Part shown: positions 1 through 5,461 of the stretch, in pieces
Numbering within the stretch: position 1 is the first letter of the stretch
Layout of the letters: every line of letters begins with the position of its first letter
Origin: DAOUFU01 sp034429275
Lineage (GTDB): Bacteria > Chloroflexota > Anaerolineae > Aggregatilineales > Aggregatilineaceae
Assembly: GCA_034429275.1 (NCBI GenBank)
Contig: DAOUFU010000001.1
Coordinates: 1-5,493, forward strand
Reading direction: 5' to 3'
Length of the DNA stretch: 5,493 nucleotides
The notes under the pieces: model-generated
The model's input: only the letters and a program-made list of their open reading frames with translations
What the model was told of the DNA's origin: nothing
Database searches by the model: none
Position numbers and translations under genes: made by a program

Positions 1-5
1 GCTGC

Positions 6-36
6 GTGCTCACTCTGCCGTGCGCAGGGCGAGCAC
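6..36. other. Strong hairpin upstream of minD
   Basis: GTGCTC (6-11) is perfectly complementary to GAGCAC (31-36). Inside it, after a 1x1 mismatch, CTCTGC (13-18) pairs with GCAGGG (24-29) with one G-T wobble, leaving a 5-base loop. No T-run follows on the + strand. It could be the end of an upstream transcript (a terminator without a U-tract) or a structured leader of the minD message. All three + frames close at or before 45 or run on as a minD shadow, so I see no upstream gene end that I can identify. Confidence 0.45.
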
Positions 37-47
37 ATTGATTGACG

Positions 48-55
48 AAAGAGGA
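48..55 (+). promoter_or_regulatory. Ribosome binding site of minD
   Basis: AAAGAGGA sits four bases before the ATG at 60. This decides the start: an in-frame TTG at 42 would add six residues (MTKEDC) but has no Shine-Dalgarno sequence ahead of it. The residues after the ATG (MGARIITVTSGKGG) match where MinD proteins normally begin. Confidence 0.7.
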
Positions 56-59
56 CTGC

Positions 60-875
60 ATGGGGGCGCGAATCATTACCGTCACCTCTGGCAAAGGGGG
101 GGTGGGCAAGACAACGGCGACGGCCAATATCGCGGTCGCGCTGGCGCACCTGGGGAAGCGCGTGGTGTGCATCGACGCCGATATCGGGCTGCGCAATCTC
201 GATGTGGTGATGGGGTTGGAAAACCGCATCGTCAATGAACTGGTGGACGTGGTCGAGGGGCGGTGCAAGCTGCGCCAGGCCATGGTGAAGGATAAGCGAT
301 TGCCCGATCTGTATCTGCTGCCCGCCGCCCAGACTCGCGACAAGACGGCGATCAGCCCGGAGGATATGCTGATGCTGACCAACCAGCTCCGCAACGACTG
401 CGACATCATCCTGATCGACAGCCCGGCAGGCATCGAGTGGGGCTTTCGTAACGCGCTGGCCCCGGCGGATGAAGTGGTGGTGGTCACCAACCCGGAAGCG
501 CCCGCCGTGCGCGATGCCGACCGCATCATCGGGTTGATCGAGGCTGAAGAGCGCAAAATCCCGACCAGCCTGGTGATCAACCGCGCCAAGCCCGACATGA
601 TCCGGCGCGGCGATATGCTTTCGGTGAATGACGTGCTGGAGATTCTGTCAATCCGGCTGCTGGGGGTGATTCCCGAAGATGAACAGGTGCTGGTATCGTC
701 GAACCGGGGCGCGCCGCTGACGCTCGACAACCAGAAGACACCGGCAGCCGAAGCATTTATCGAGGTTGCGCGCCGACTCACCGGTGAACAGGTGCCGCTG
801 CGCGATCTGAACCATGCCGGGGGCGGACTGCTGCGGCGGATCGCGCGGCTGTTCGGCACCTCGATACTGGCGTAG
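60..875 (+). CDS. minD: Septum-site-determining ATPase MinD
   Basis: MinD is a deviant Walker-A ATPase of the ParA/MinD family. Its ATP-bound dimer sits on the inner membrane, recruits the FtsZ inhibitor MinC, and is released by MinE. The 271-residue product has every family hallmark: the deviant P-loop SGKGGVGKTT at 10-19 (signature Lys12, P-loop Lys17), the IDADIGLRNLD switch I segment at 38-48, LPAAQTRDK near 87-95, the Walker-B-like IDSPAGIE at 119-126 (Asp120), TNPE and RDADRI, RRGDML and GVIPED. It ends in an amphipathic, Arg-rich helix (LLRRIARLFG, 257-266), which in known MinD proteins is the membrane-targeting sequence. Length and spacing match E. coli MinD closely. It is followed after 15 bases by minE, so the two are almost surely co-transcribed. 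No minC lies between the left window edge and minD, so the inhibitor must be elsewhere or absent. I see no missing residue. Confidence 0.97.
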   Translation: MGARIITVTSGKGGVGKTTATANIAVALAHLGKRVVCIDADIGLRNLDVVMGLENRIVNELVDVVEGRCKLRQAMVKDKRLPDLYLLPAAQTRDKTAISPEDMLMLTNQLRNDCDIILIDSPAGIEWGFRNALAPADEVVVVTNPEAPAVRDADRIIGLIEAEERKIPTSLVINRAKPDMIRRGDMLSVNDVLEILSIRLLGVIPEDEQVLVSSNRGAPLTLDNQKTPAAEAFIEVARRLTGEQVPLRDLNHAGGGLLRRIARLFGTSILA

Positions 876-877
876 GC

Positions 878-883
878 GAGAGG
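878..883 (+). promoter_or_regulatory. Ribosome binding site of minE
   Basis: GAGAGG, in a run GAGAGGGGGG that starts just after the minD stop, lies seven bases before the ATG at 891. A second ATG follows directly at 894 in the same frame; the first is better spaced. Confidence 0.6.
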
Positions 884-890
884 GGGGCGA

Positions 891-1355
891 ATGATGACTT
901 CGTTTCTGGACCGACTCACCGGGCGCAATCGCCCCAGCAGTGCGCATATTGCCAAGGAACGGCTGAAGCTGGTCCTGGTGACCGACCGCAGCAACCTGCC
1001 GCAAGAGCGGCTGGAAGCGATGCAGGCGGAGATTCTCGAAGTCATCAAGCGCTATGTCGAGATCGACGAACCGCAGATCGTGCTGAAGATCGAGCAGCGC
1101 GAGCGCTCGAATTACCTGGTGGCCGATATTCCGCTGCACCGCGACCGGTCGTACCAGATGGCTTCGCAACAGGCGAAGCCGCCGCGCCAGGAACCAGAAC
1201 GCAGTGCTCCCGCTCGCCCGTCTGCGCCAAAAGCCAAACCGCCGCGCACGGCCAAACCCGCCGCCACTCCGCCGCACGGCAAACCGGCGCGTGCCAACAG
1301 GCCTGATTCTGCGGCCCAAGACGAGGGGGAAATCCCGGTCAGCGGCGACGAATAG
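891..1355 (+). CDS. minE: MinE, with long C-terminal tail
   Basis: MinE binds membrane-bound MinD, stimulates its ATPase and so drives the Min pattern that keeps division at mid-cell. The first ~90 of 154 residues align with the whole of classical MinE (about 80-110 residues): a short N-terminal membrane-anchor-like stretch (SFLDRLTGRNR, 4-14), the MinD-contacting IAKERLKLVLV (20-30), then the topological-specificity domain with LPQERLEAMQAEILEVIKRY (36-55) and VEIDEPQIVLKIEQRE (56-71). Residues 95-138 are a Pro/Ala/Lys/Arg-rich, probably disordered segment in which AKPPR occurs twice (95-99 and 115-119). The last 16 residues turn acidic (DEGEIPVSGDE at the end). The reading frame is uninterrupted and ends in TAG, with minD just upstream. 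I am sure of the family from the core; the tail's role is unknown and it matches no domain I recognise. Confidence 0.93.
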   Translation: MMTSFLDRLTGRNRPSSAHIAKERLKLVLVTDRSNLPQERLEAMQAEILEVIKRYVEIDEPQIVLKIEQRERSNYLVADIPLHRDRSYQMASQQAKPPRQEPERSAPARPSAPKAKPPRTAKPAATPPHGKPARANRPDSAAQDEGEIPVSGDE

Positions 1356-1366
1356 GGGCGAAGACC

Positions 1367-1383
1367 GGCCCGGCAACCGGGCC
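1367..1383 (+). terminator. Hairpin just after minE (possible terminator)
   Basis: GGCCCGG (1367-1373) and CCGGGCC (1377-1383) form a perfect 7-bp stem around a CAA loop, 12 bases past the minE stop. No T-tract follows (AGTGGGG), so if it ends transcription it is not a canonical intrinsic terminator. It may instead protect the 3' end of the minDE message. Confidence 0.4.
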
Positions 1384-1398
1384 AGTGGGGTCGATGAG

Positions 1399-1429
1399 CG
1401 CGCCGTCGGGGGCTAATGCCGGCGGCGCG
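1399..1429 (+). terminator. Second hairpin after minE
   Basis: CGCGCCG (1399-1405) pairs with CGGCGCG (1423-1429), and GGC (1411-1413) with GCC (1418-1420) can close an inner TAAT loop. It is followed by TCGTTTGG, only weakly T-rich. Together with the hairpin at 1367-1383 it probably separates the min operon from the hydrolase gene. Confidence 0.35.
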
Positions 1430-1541
1430 TCGTTTGGTGATTCCTGCCATAGGGCATGAGCGGGCGGTGCGGTAGAGTCGGGGCCATGCGAACGGTTTTG
1501 ACAACATAATTTGGTTGGAGAGAGCGAAAGGACGACAAGAA

Positions 1542-2354
1542 ATGACTTACTGGCAGGCAGGGCGTGTGGCGACCAACGGCATCATGCTGAATTATTACCG
1601 CGCCGGAGAAGGGCCATCGCTGGTGCTGCTGCACGGAGTGACCGATAACGGGATGTGTTGGGTGCCCGCCGCCGACGTGCTGGCCGCCGATCACGATGTG
1701 ATCCTGGTCGATGCACGGGGGCACGGAGATTCCGACAAGCCGCCGCGGGGCTATACGCCCGATGATCACGCGGCGGACGTGGCCGGGCTGATCGAGGGAT
1801 TGGGGCTGGATCGCCCGATCTTGATCGGGCATTCGATGGGCGCGCAGACGGCGGCGGTGACCGCCGGGCTGGTCCCTGACCTGGTGCGGGCGGCGGTGCT
1901 GGAAGACCCGCCCTGGGTGGATATGTTCGCTACGGCAGACGCCGCCTATGAATGGCGGCAGAACATGATTCGCTGGATCGAAGGGCTGCGGCTGATGACT
2001 CAGCAGGAAATCGTCGCACAGCAGCGCGAGCGTACACCCGACTGGCCAGATGAGCAGCTACCTCACTGGGCGGCCAGCAAATTGATGGTCAGCCTCGATG
2101 TGTTTGGCGATGCCGATTCGATCCGGCGGCCCTGGCAGGAAGTCGCGCCCAAGATCAAATGCCCGGCGCTGTTGATCACGGCGGATACCGAGCGTGGCGC
2201 ACTGGTCACCTGGGAGACGGCGGCGGAGGTCGCGCGGCTGGAGAATTTCCAGACGGTGCACATCCCCGGCGCGGGACACTGCATCCGCTGGGACCAACCG
2301 GCGGCGTATCTCAGCGCGGTGCGCCTGTTCATCGACGAGGTGACGCGGGGCTAG
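1542..2354 (+). CDS. Alpha/beta-fold hydrolase, substrate unknown
   Basis: A soluble 270-residue serine hydrolase of the alpha/beta-hydrolase superfamily. Visible elements in order: the oxyanion-hole LLHG (29-32), the DARGHGDSDKP strand and turn (57-67), the nucleophile elbow GHSMG with Ser98 (96-100), a helical cap-like region rich in Trp and Arg (about 125-200), the strand ALLITADTERG carrying the probable acid Asp215, and the catalytic His246 in IPGAGHCIRWDQP. The triad is complete, so the protein is expected to be active as an esterase, lactonase, C-C hydrolase or similar; the sequence alone does not choose between these. There is no signal peptide or membrane segment. The ATG at 1542 is preferred because GAAAGGA (1526-1532) lies nine bases ahead; an in-frame TTG at 1515 would add nine residues without such a site. 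It stands apart from minE (186 bases and two hairpins), so it is likely its own transcription unit. Confidence 0.88.
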   Translation: MTYWQAGRVATNGIMLNYYRAGEGPSLVLLHGVTDNGMCWVPAADVLAADHDVILVDARGHGDSDKPPRGYTPDDHAADVAGLIEGLGLDRPILIGHSMGAQTAAVTAGLVPDLVRAAVLEDPPWVDMFATADAAYEWRQNMIRWIEGLRLMTQQEIVAQQRERTPDWPDEQLPHWAASKLMVSLDVFGDADSIRRPWQEVAPKIKCPALLITADTERGALVTWETAAEVARLENFQTVHIPGAGHCIRWDQPAAYLSAVRLFIDEVTRG

Positions 2355-2382
2355 GCGGCCCGGCGTTCGGAAGGGATAAGGG

Positions 2383-2410
2383 GCAGGGCGGGCGCGTGTG
2401 CTCGCCCTGC
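2383..2410. terminator. Shared hairpin terminator between convergent genes
   Basis: GCAGGGCG (2383-2390) and CGCCCTGC (2403-2410) form a perfect 8-bp stem with a 12-base loop in which a further GC/GC pair is possible. It lies in the 63-base gap between the stops of the hydrolase (+) and the methyltransferase (-), the right place to end both transcripts. On the + strand it is followed by GTGCTGTTTACA, and on the - strand by CCCTTATCCCTT. The T content is modest on both sides, so efficiency is uncertain. Confidence 0.55.
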
Positions 2411-2417
2411 GTGCTGT

Positions 2418-3287
2418 TTACATCGCGCCATAGTTGGTGATCACGACCTCGCTGATCGCGCCGCGCCTGCCCACGTGGGAATTAATCGCGCGGCGCGCCT
2501 CGACCGTCTCCACGCGGTAGCCTGCATACAATTCGCGCACAAAAGGCGTATCGGAGTTGCTTTCCATCACCAGGCAGCCCTTGCGGTGCAGTGCAGCAAA
2601 GACCAGCGCCAGCTTCTGCTGCTCGTAGATGCCAAACTCGTGCGGCGAATAGCTGGTGAAGTTGGCCGTCTCGCTGAGTGGGAAGTAGGGCGGGTCGAAA
2701 TAGACAAAGTCCCCGGCGGCGGCCTGGTAGATCACCTGCTCAAAGTCGCACACGGCCAGCGTGACGCCCTGCAATGCCTGCGACGCGGCCTGCAGGCGCT
2801 CGACGTTCAGAATATCCGGGTTGGCATAGCGGCCCATCGGCACGTTGAAATAACCCTGACGGTTGACGCGCCAGAGGCCGTTGTAGCAGGTCTTGTTCAG
2901 GTAGATCATGCGGGCGGCGCGGATGACATCGGGGACTTCGGCCCACAGCGGCGAGCGATCCCAGGCGCGCACGCGCTCGTAATAGTCCCTGCCGCGCGCG
3001 GAGTGCTCGGCCTGGTGCTCGGCCAGCAGGCTGAGCAGGTCGCGCAGTTCGTCGCGCACCACCCGGTAGCAGGTGATCAGGTCCGGGTTGGAATCGGAGA
3101 GCACATACTCGGAGAACAGGTTGCGGGCGCGCAGCCGGAAGAAGACCGCGCCGCTGCCCACAAACGGCTCAAAGTAGGCGCGGCGGGGCCGGGTGGGGAA
3201 GAATGGCTCGTATTGGTCGAGCAGTTGCCCCTTGCCGCCCGCCCATTTGAGGAACGGGGCAGCAAGGGAAGAGAGTTGTTCGGGCAT
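2418..3287 (-). CDS. D12-class (Dam-like) adenine-N6 DNA methyltransferase
   Basis: Transfers a methyl group from S-adenosylmethionine to the N6 of adenine in double-stranded DNA. The 289-residue protein has the alpha-group order of the MethyltransfD12 family: FLKWAGGKGQLL (12-23), the cofactor-binding motif EPFVGSGAVFF (40-50), the acidic SDSNPDLI (64-71), a recognition region with YLNKTCYNGLWRVN (129-142) and GYFNVPMGRY (145-154), the catalytic DPPY (198-201), MESNSDTPFV (241-250) and a C-terminal RAINSHVGRRGAISEVVITNY (from 266). These match the Dam/DpnM branch, whose known members methylate GATC; that specificity is inferred. It is full length and unbroken. No restriction endonuclease or specificity gene lies next to it here, so it is an orphan in this window. 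No good Shine-Dalgarno precedes the ATG (upstream bases read AAACCATCCT) and no other in-frame start is near. Its 3' end abuts the shared hairpin. Confidence 0.93.
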   Translation of the reverse strand: MPEQLSSLAAPFLKWAGGKGQLLDQYEPFFPTRPRRAYFEPFVGSGAVFFRLRARNLFSEYVLSDSNPDLITCYRVVRDELRDLLSLLAEHQAEHSARGRDYYERVRAWDRSPLWAEVPDVIRAARMIYLNKTCYNGLWRVNRQGYFNVPMGRYANPDILNVERLQAASQALQGVTLAVCDFEQVIYQAAAGDFVYFDPPYFPLSETANFTSYSPHEFGIYEQQKLALVFAALHRKGCLVMESNSDTPFVRELYAGYRVETVEARRAINSHVGRRGAISEVVITNYGAM

Positions 3288-3333
3288 AGGATGGTTTCGA
3301 CCCGGCGTGCGCGTTTCGGCAGGTAGAAGGTTG

Positions 3334-3362
3334 AGTATAGCGCGATTGGGTCCGGGTGGCGA
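3334..3362 (-). promoter_or_regulatory. Probable promoter of the methyltransferase gene
   Basis: Read on the - strand, TATACT (3339-3334) matches the -10 consensus at five of six positions. TCGCCA (3362-3357), 17 bases upstream, matches the -35 at four of six. Transcription would start near 3327, giving a leader of about 40 bases before the ATG at 3287. Predicted by eye only. Confidence 0.45.
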
Positions 3363-3416
3363 TGACCGGGCGAAAGAGGGGGCAATTGCATCAAAACACG
3401 TGACCCGCGAGAGTCC

Positions 3417-3500
3417 GGCCTCACCCCCACCTTCGCCGAAAATTTGTATAGACCGAGAGGGGGCGAAGCGGCTCGGTTTTGGCTGCTTGGAGGTGAGGCC
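3417..3500 (-). repeat. Complete 84-bp inverted-repeat element (repeat copy A)
   Basis: Bounded by perfect 9-bp inverted repeats GGCCTCACC (3417-3425) and GGTGAGGCC (3492-3500). A nested pair CTTCGCC (3431-3437) and GGCGAAG (3462-3468) and an alternative pair CCGAG (3453-3457) and CTCGG (3472-3476) make it able to fold in more than one way. Read on the - strand it begins like the copies at 5234 and 5462 and shares with the first of these the blocks GCCGCTTCGCC and GGTCTATACA in the same order. It encodes nothing. It sits between gltX and the methyltransferase promoter. The features fit a small non-autonomous (MITE-like) or REP-like element. I see no clear target-site duplication. Confidence 0.75.
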
Positions 3501-3549
3501 AGATCATCGGCAATTCGTGTTGGCCGCTTTCTCAAGGGAGCGAACGCCT

Positions 3550-3571
3550 GCCAGCCTGTGCTCGCGCTGGC
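3550..3571 (-). terminator. Weak hairpin after gltX
   Basis: GCCAGC (3550-3555) and GCTGGC (3566-3571) form a 6-bp stem with a 10-base loop, 14 bases beyond the gltX stop in the direction of transcription. No T-run follows on the - strand, so a terminator role is only suggested by position. Confidence 0.3.
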
Positions 3572-3584
3572 GGCAGAACCGCGC

Positions 3585-5078
3585 TCACACCTGGGTCAGC
3601 GCCAGGCGCAGGCGAGTCAATACCTTCTCGCGGCCCAGAATCTCATTGGACTCGAACAGCGGCGGCGAGACCTGCTGGCCGGTGGTCGCCGCGCGCACCG
3701 TGCCAAATACCTTGCTCGCCGACAGGTTCAACGACTCGGCCAGGGCACGGAAGGCGGCTTCCTGGGTGGCGGCGCGGAAATCGGGCAGGGCCTCGATGGT
3801 GGCGATCGCCGCTTCGAGCACCGCCCGCGTGCTGGCTGAGTCCATGCCCTTCTGGATCAGCAGGTCCGGGCCGGGCGGGGTGAACTCGTCGGCGAAGAAG
3901 AAGCCCGCCATGGGGATCGCGTCCTGCAGGGTTTTGATGCGCACCTTGAGCAGCGGCACGACGCGCAGCAGCACATCGAGATTGACCTCATAACCCGCTT
4001 CCTCAAACACCGGTCGCAGCAGACGGGCCAGCCGCTCGTCGCTGACGATCTCGCGGATGTACAGGCCGTTGAGCCAGTCGAGCTTGTCGATGGGGAATGC
4101 GCCGCCCGCCGGGTTCACCCGGCTGAGATCGAAGCGCTCGATGGTCTCTTCCACGCTGAAGACTTCGCGGTCGTCGCCAAAACTCCAGCCGATATTGGTC
4201 AGGAAGTTGACCAGCGCCTCTGGCAGATAGCCTCCCTCGCGGAATTCGTGCAGCAGGACCGGCACCTTGACGCCGTTTTCGGTGAACCCGGCGCTGCGCT
4301 TGGAGAGTTTGCCCTTGCCGTTGGGGTTGAGGATCACCGGCAGATGGGCGATGAGCGGCATCTCCCAGCCAAAGCCCGCATACAGGTTCTTGTGCACCGG
4401 GGCGGAGGAAATCCACTCTTCCGCGCGGAGGATGTGGGTGATGCGCATGAAGTGATCGTCTACCACGTTGGCCAGGTGATAGGTCGGGTAGCCATCGGTC
4501 TTGAGCAGCACCAGGTCCTGCAGGCGCGCGTTATCGAAGACGATATCGCCGCGCAGCAGGTCGTGCACGACGGTCTCACCTTCGGTCGGCATCTTGAAGC
4601 GGATCACACACTGGCCGCCGGTCTCGGCGTGCAGGCGCTCGCGCTCGGCAGGGGAGAGATCGCGGCAGTGACGATCGTAGCCGGGGTCCTGCTTGTTGGC
4701 GAGCTGCTGCTCGCGCAGTGCGGCCAGCCGTTCGGTGGTGCAGTAGCAGCGGTAGGCGAGGTCGTGCTCGACCAGCCACTCGGCCCACTGGCGGTAGAGG
4801 TCCAGGCGCTCCGACTGGATGTACGGTCCATACTCGCCGCCGACCTCCGGCCCTTCGTCCCAATCCAACCCCACCCAGCGCAGCCCATCAGTGATCAGGC
4901 GCAGCGCATCGGGATCGTAGCGCTTCTGATCGGTGTCTTCGATGCGCAGGATGAACGTCCCGCCGTGATGGCGGGCGAACAGCCAGTTGAACAGCGCGGT
5001 CCGCACGCCGCCGATGTGCATCGGGCCGGTGGGGCTGGGCGCAAAGCGGACCCGGACAGGGGTTGAGGAGTCGGTCAC
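3585..5078 (-). CDS. gltX: Glutamyl-tRNA synthetase
   Basis: Class I aminoacyl-tRNA synthetase that charges tRNA with glutamate in the cytoplasm. The 497-residue product is the normal length. Seen in order (numbered from the GTG start): RFAPSPTGPMHIGG with the HIGH-type motif HIGG at 21-24, RIEDTD (45-50), the CYC zinc-site pair (Cys111, Cys113) followed by Cys138 in RHCRDL, QDLVLLKTDGYPTYHLANVVDDH (about 187-209), the KMSKS-type loop KLSKR (257-261), and an anticodon-binding C-terminal half with TNIGW and PIDKLDWLN. The fourth zinc ligand position has Asp rather than the His of E. coli, a variation I believe is common. If the organism lacks GlnRS the enzyme might also charge tRNA-Gln, which the sequence does not settle. 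The GTG at 5078 is chosen because AGGAGAG lies nine bases ahead of it. An ATG at 5108 would add ten unlike-family residues, has no ribosome site, and falls about nine bases after the predicted transcription start. Confidence 0.96.
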   Translation of the reverse strand: MTDSSTPVRVRFAPSPTGPMHIGGVRTALFNWLFARHHGGTFILRIEDTDQKRYDPDALRLITDGLRWVGLDWDEGPEVGGEYGPYIQSERLDLYRQWAEWLVEHDLAYRCYCTTERLAALREQQLANKQDPGYDRHCRDLSPAERERLHAETGGQCVIRFKMPTEGETVVHDLLRGDIVFDNARLQDLVLLKTDGYPTYHLANVVDDHFMRITHILRAEEWISSAPVHKNLYAGFGWEMPLIAHLPVILNPNGKGKLSKRSAGFTENGVKVPVLLHEFREGGYLPEALVNFLTNIGWSFGDDREVFSVEETIERFDLSRVNPAGGAFPIDKLDWLNGLYIREIVSDERLARLLRPVFEEAGYEVNLDVLLRVVPLLKVRIKTLQDAIPMAGFFFADEFTPPGPDLLIQKGMDSASTRAVLEAAIATIEALPDFRAATQEAAFRALAESLNLSASKVFGTVRAATTGQQVSPPLFESNEILGREKVLTRLRLALTQV

Positions 5079-5085
5079 GAGATTT

Positions 5086-5092
5086 CTCTCCT
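5086..5092 (-). promoter_or_regulatory. Ribosome binding site of gltX
   Basis: AGGAGAG on the - strand; its AGGAG core ends nine bases before the GTG at 5078. It is the main reason to prefer the GTG over the upstream in-frame ATG at 5108. Confidence 0.7.
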
Positions 5093-5123
5093 GGTGACAC
5101 AGGGACATCTGAATAGTAGAGGG

Positions 5124-5152
5124 ATTATACCAGGGAATACGGCGGCTCAGAA
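5124..5152 (-). promoter_or_regulatory. Probable promoter of gltX
   Basis: On the - strand a perfect TATAAT (5129-5124) stands as -10 box. At 17 bases upstream the -35 position reads TTCTGA (5152-5147), a poor match (three of six). Transcription would begin near 5117 and give a leader of about 40 bases to the GTG start, similar to the layout of the methyltransferase promoter. Confidence 0.5.
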
Positions 5153-5233
5153 CGGCGAAGTTGGGGGATTGAGGGCGTCGCCTGGCCCTGATGCACGTTG
5201 GAAAATTGATCGGATATGAGAGAGCGACCGGCT

Positions 5234-5289
5234 GGCCTCACCCCCGCGCGGCCAAAATGGGCCGCTTCGCCGCCTCTCCGGTCTATACA
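5234..5289 (+). repeat. Interspersed repeat, copy B
   Basis: Starts GGCCTCACCCCCGCGCGGCC and continues through CCGCTTCGCC to GGTCTATACA. It aligns over its length with the reverse complement of 3417-3500 and over the first 30 or so bases with the copy at 5462. An internal stem GCGGCC (5248-5253) with GGCCGC (5260-5265) closes a 6-base loop. Its right end is unclear: the sequence GGGGATGAGGGCC at 5376-5388 is an imperfect inverse of its left end (one inserted base and one mismatch) and could be the matching terminus of a ~155-bp unit. Confidence 0.75.
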
Positions 5290-5326
5290 CGAGGGAAAAT
5301 CAGTTCATGTCCCGTCTCCCTGAGTG

Positions 5327-5363
5327 AGAAGGGTTCAGCGAACCCAGAAGGGTACGCGAACCC
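5327..5363 (+). repeat. Tandem pair of GGGT..GAACCC palindromic units
   Basis: Two adjoining units, AGAAGGGTTCAGCGAACCC (5327-5345) and AGAAGGGTACGCGAACCC (5346-5363), are near-identical direct repeats, and each is itself palindromic: GGGTTC/GAACCC around AGC in the first, and GGGTACGCGAACCC in the second with one mismatched pair. A further TTCGCG follows at 5371-5376 and pairs with CGCGAA (5355-5360). Confidence 0.7.
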
Positions 5364-5367
5364 TTTT
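5327..5367 (+). terminator. Possible large hairpin ending in TTTT
   Basis: AGAAGGGTTC (5327-5336) can pair with GAACCCTTTT (5358-5367) over ten positions with one G-T wobble, enclosing the inner palindrome halves. The right arm ends in TTTT followed by GG, faintly like an intrinsic terminator on the + strand. No + strand gene precedes it in this window, so the role is doubtful. Confidence 0.25.
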
Positions 5368-5461
5368 GGATTCGCGGGGATGAGGGCCAAAAAAGCCTTT
5401 GCAAATGGTCTCTGGGGCGGGCGCATTCCATTTTCGGGGCATGAGACTGTGGGGGTTGCCC

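Larger units (their letters stand above)
3288..3584. other. Intergenic region between methyltransferase and gltX
   Basis: About 297 bases without a convincing gene. It holds the methyltransferase promoter (3334-3362), an AT-richer stretch with the perfect palindromes GCAATTGC (3382-3389) and CACGTG (3397-3402) just upstream of that promoter, the 84-bp repeat (3417-3500), and a weak hairpin after gltX. Reading frames that cross it have no start, ribosome site or recognisable protein. Confidence 0.6.

Noticed and set aside
648..1376. - strand open frame spanning the end of minD and all of minE
   Set aside because: Antisense to two confidently identified genes, Arg-rich and without motifs.
1498..1510. 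TTGACA (1498-1503) and CATAAT (1505-1510) ahead of the hydrolase as promoter boxes
   Set aside because: They lie directly beside each other rather than 16-18 bases apart. No -10 follows the TTGACA at proper spacing (bases 1521-1526 read AGAGCG) and no -35 precedes CATAAT. A promoter is expected here but I cannot place it.
1356..1541. Small gene between minE and the hydrolase
   Set aside because: Only hairpins and GC-rich spacer; no start with a ribosome site gives an open frame of useful length apart from the nine-codon TTG extension of the hydrolase.
2475..3326. Long + strand open frame of 283 codons opposite the methyltransferase
   Set aside because: It is antisense to a clear D12 methyltransferase, has no recognisable motif or ribosome site, and its composition is typical of a high-GC shadow frame.
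3417..3500. Transfer RNA or other structured RNA gene
   Set aside because: The pairing is terminal-inverted-repeat-like with competing inner stems; there is no cloverleaf, T-loop GTTC signature or CCA end.
3193..3993. + strand open frame crossing the methyltransferase start, the repeat and the end of gltX
   Set aside because: It crosses two real genes and a non-coding repeat; no domain is visible.
4248..5066. Long + strand open frame of 272 codons opposite gltX
   Set aside because: It lies wholly antisense to the conserved GluRS catalytic half; the Val/Ala/Gly-rich product fits a mirror frame of a GC-rich gene.
5327..5376. CRISPR array
   Set aside because: The two repeat units adjoin with no spacer, are only 18-19 bases and are themselves palindromic; no cas gene is present.
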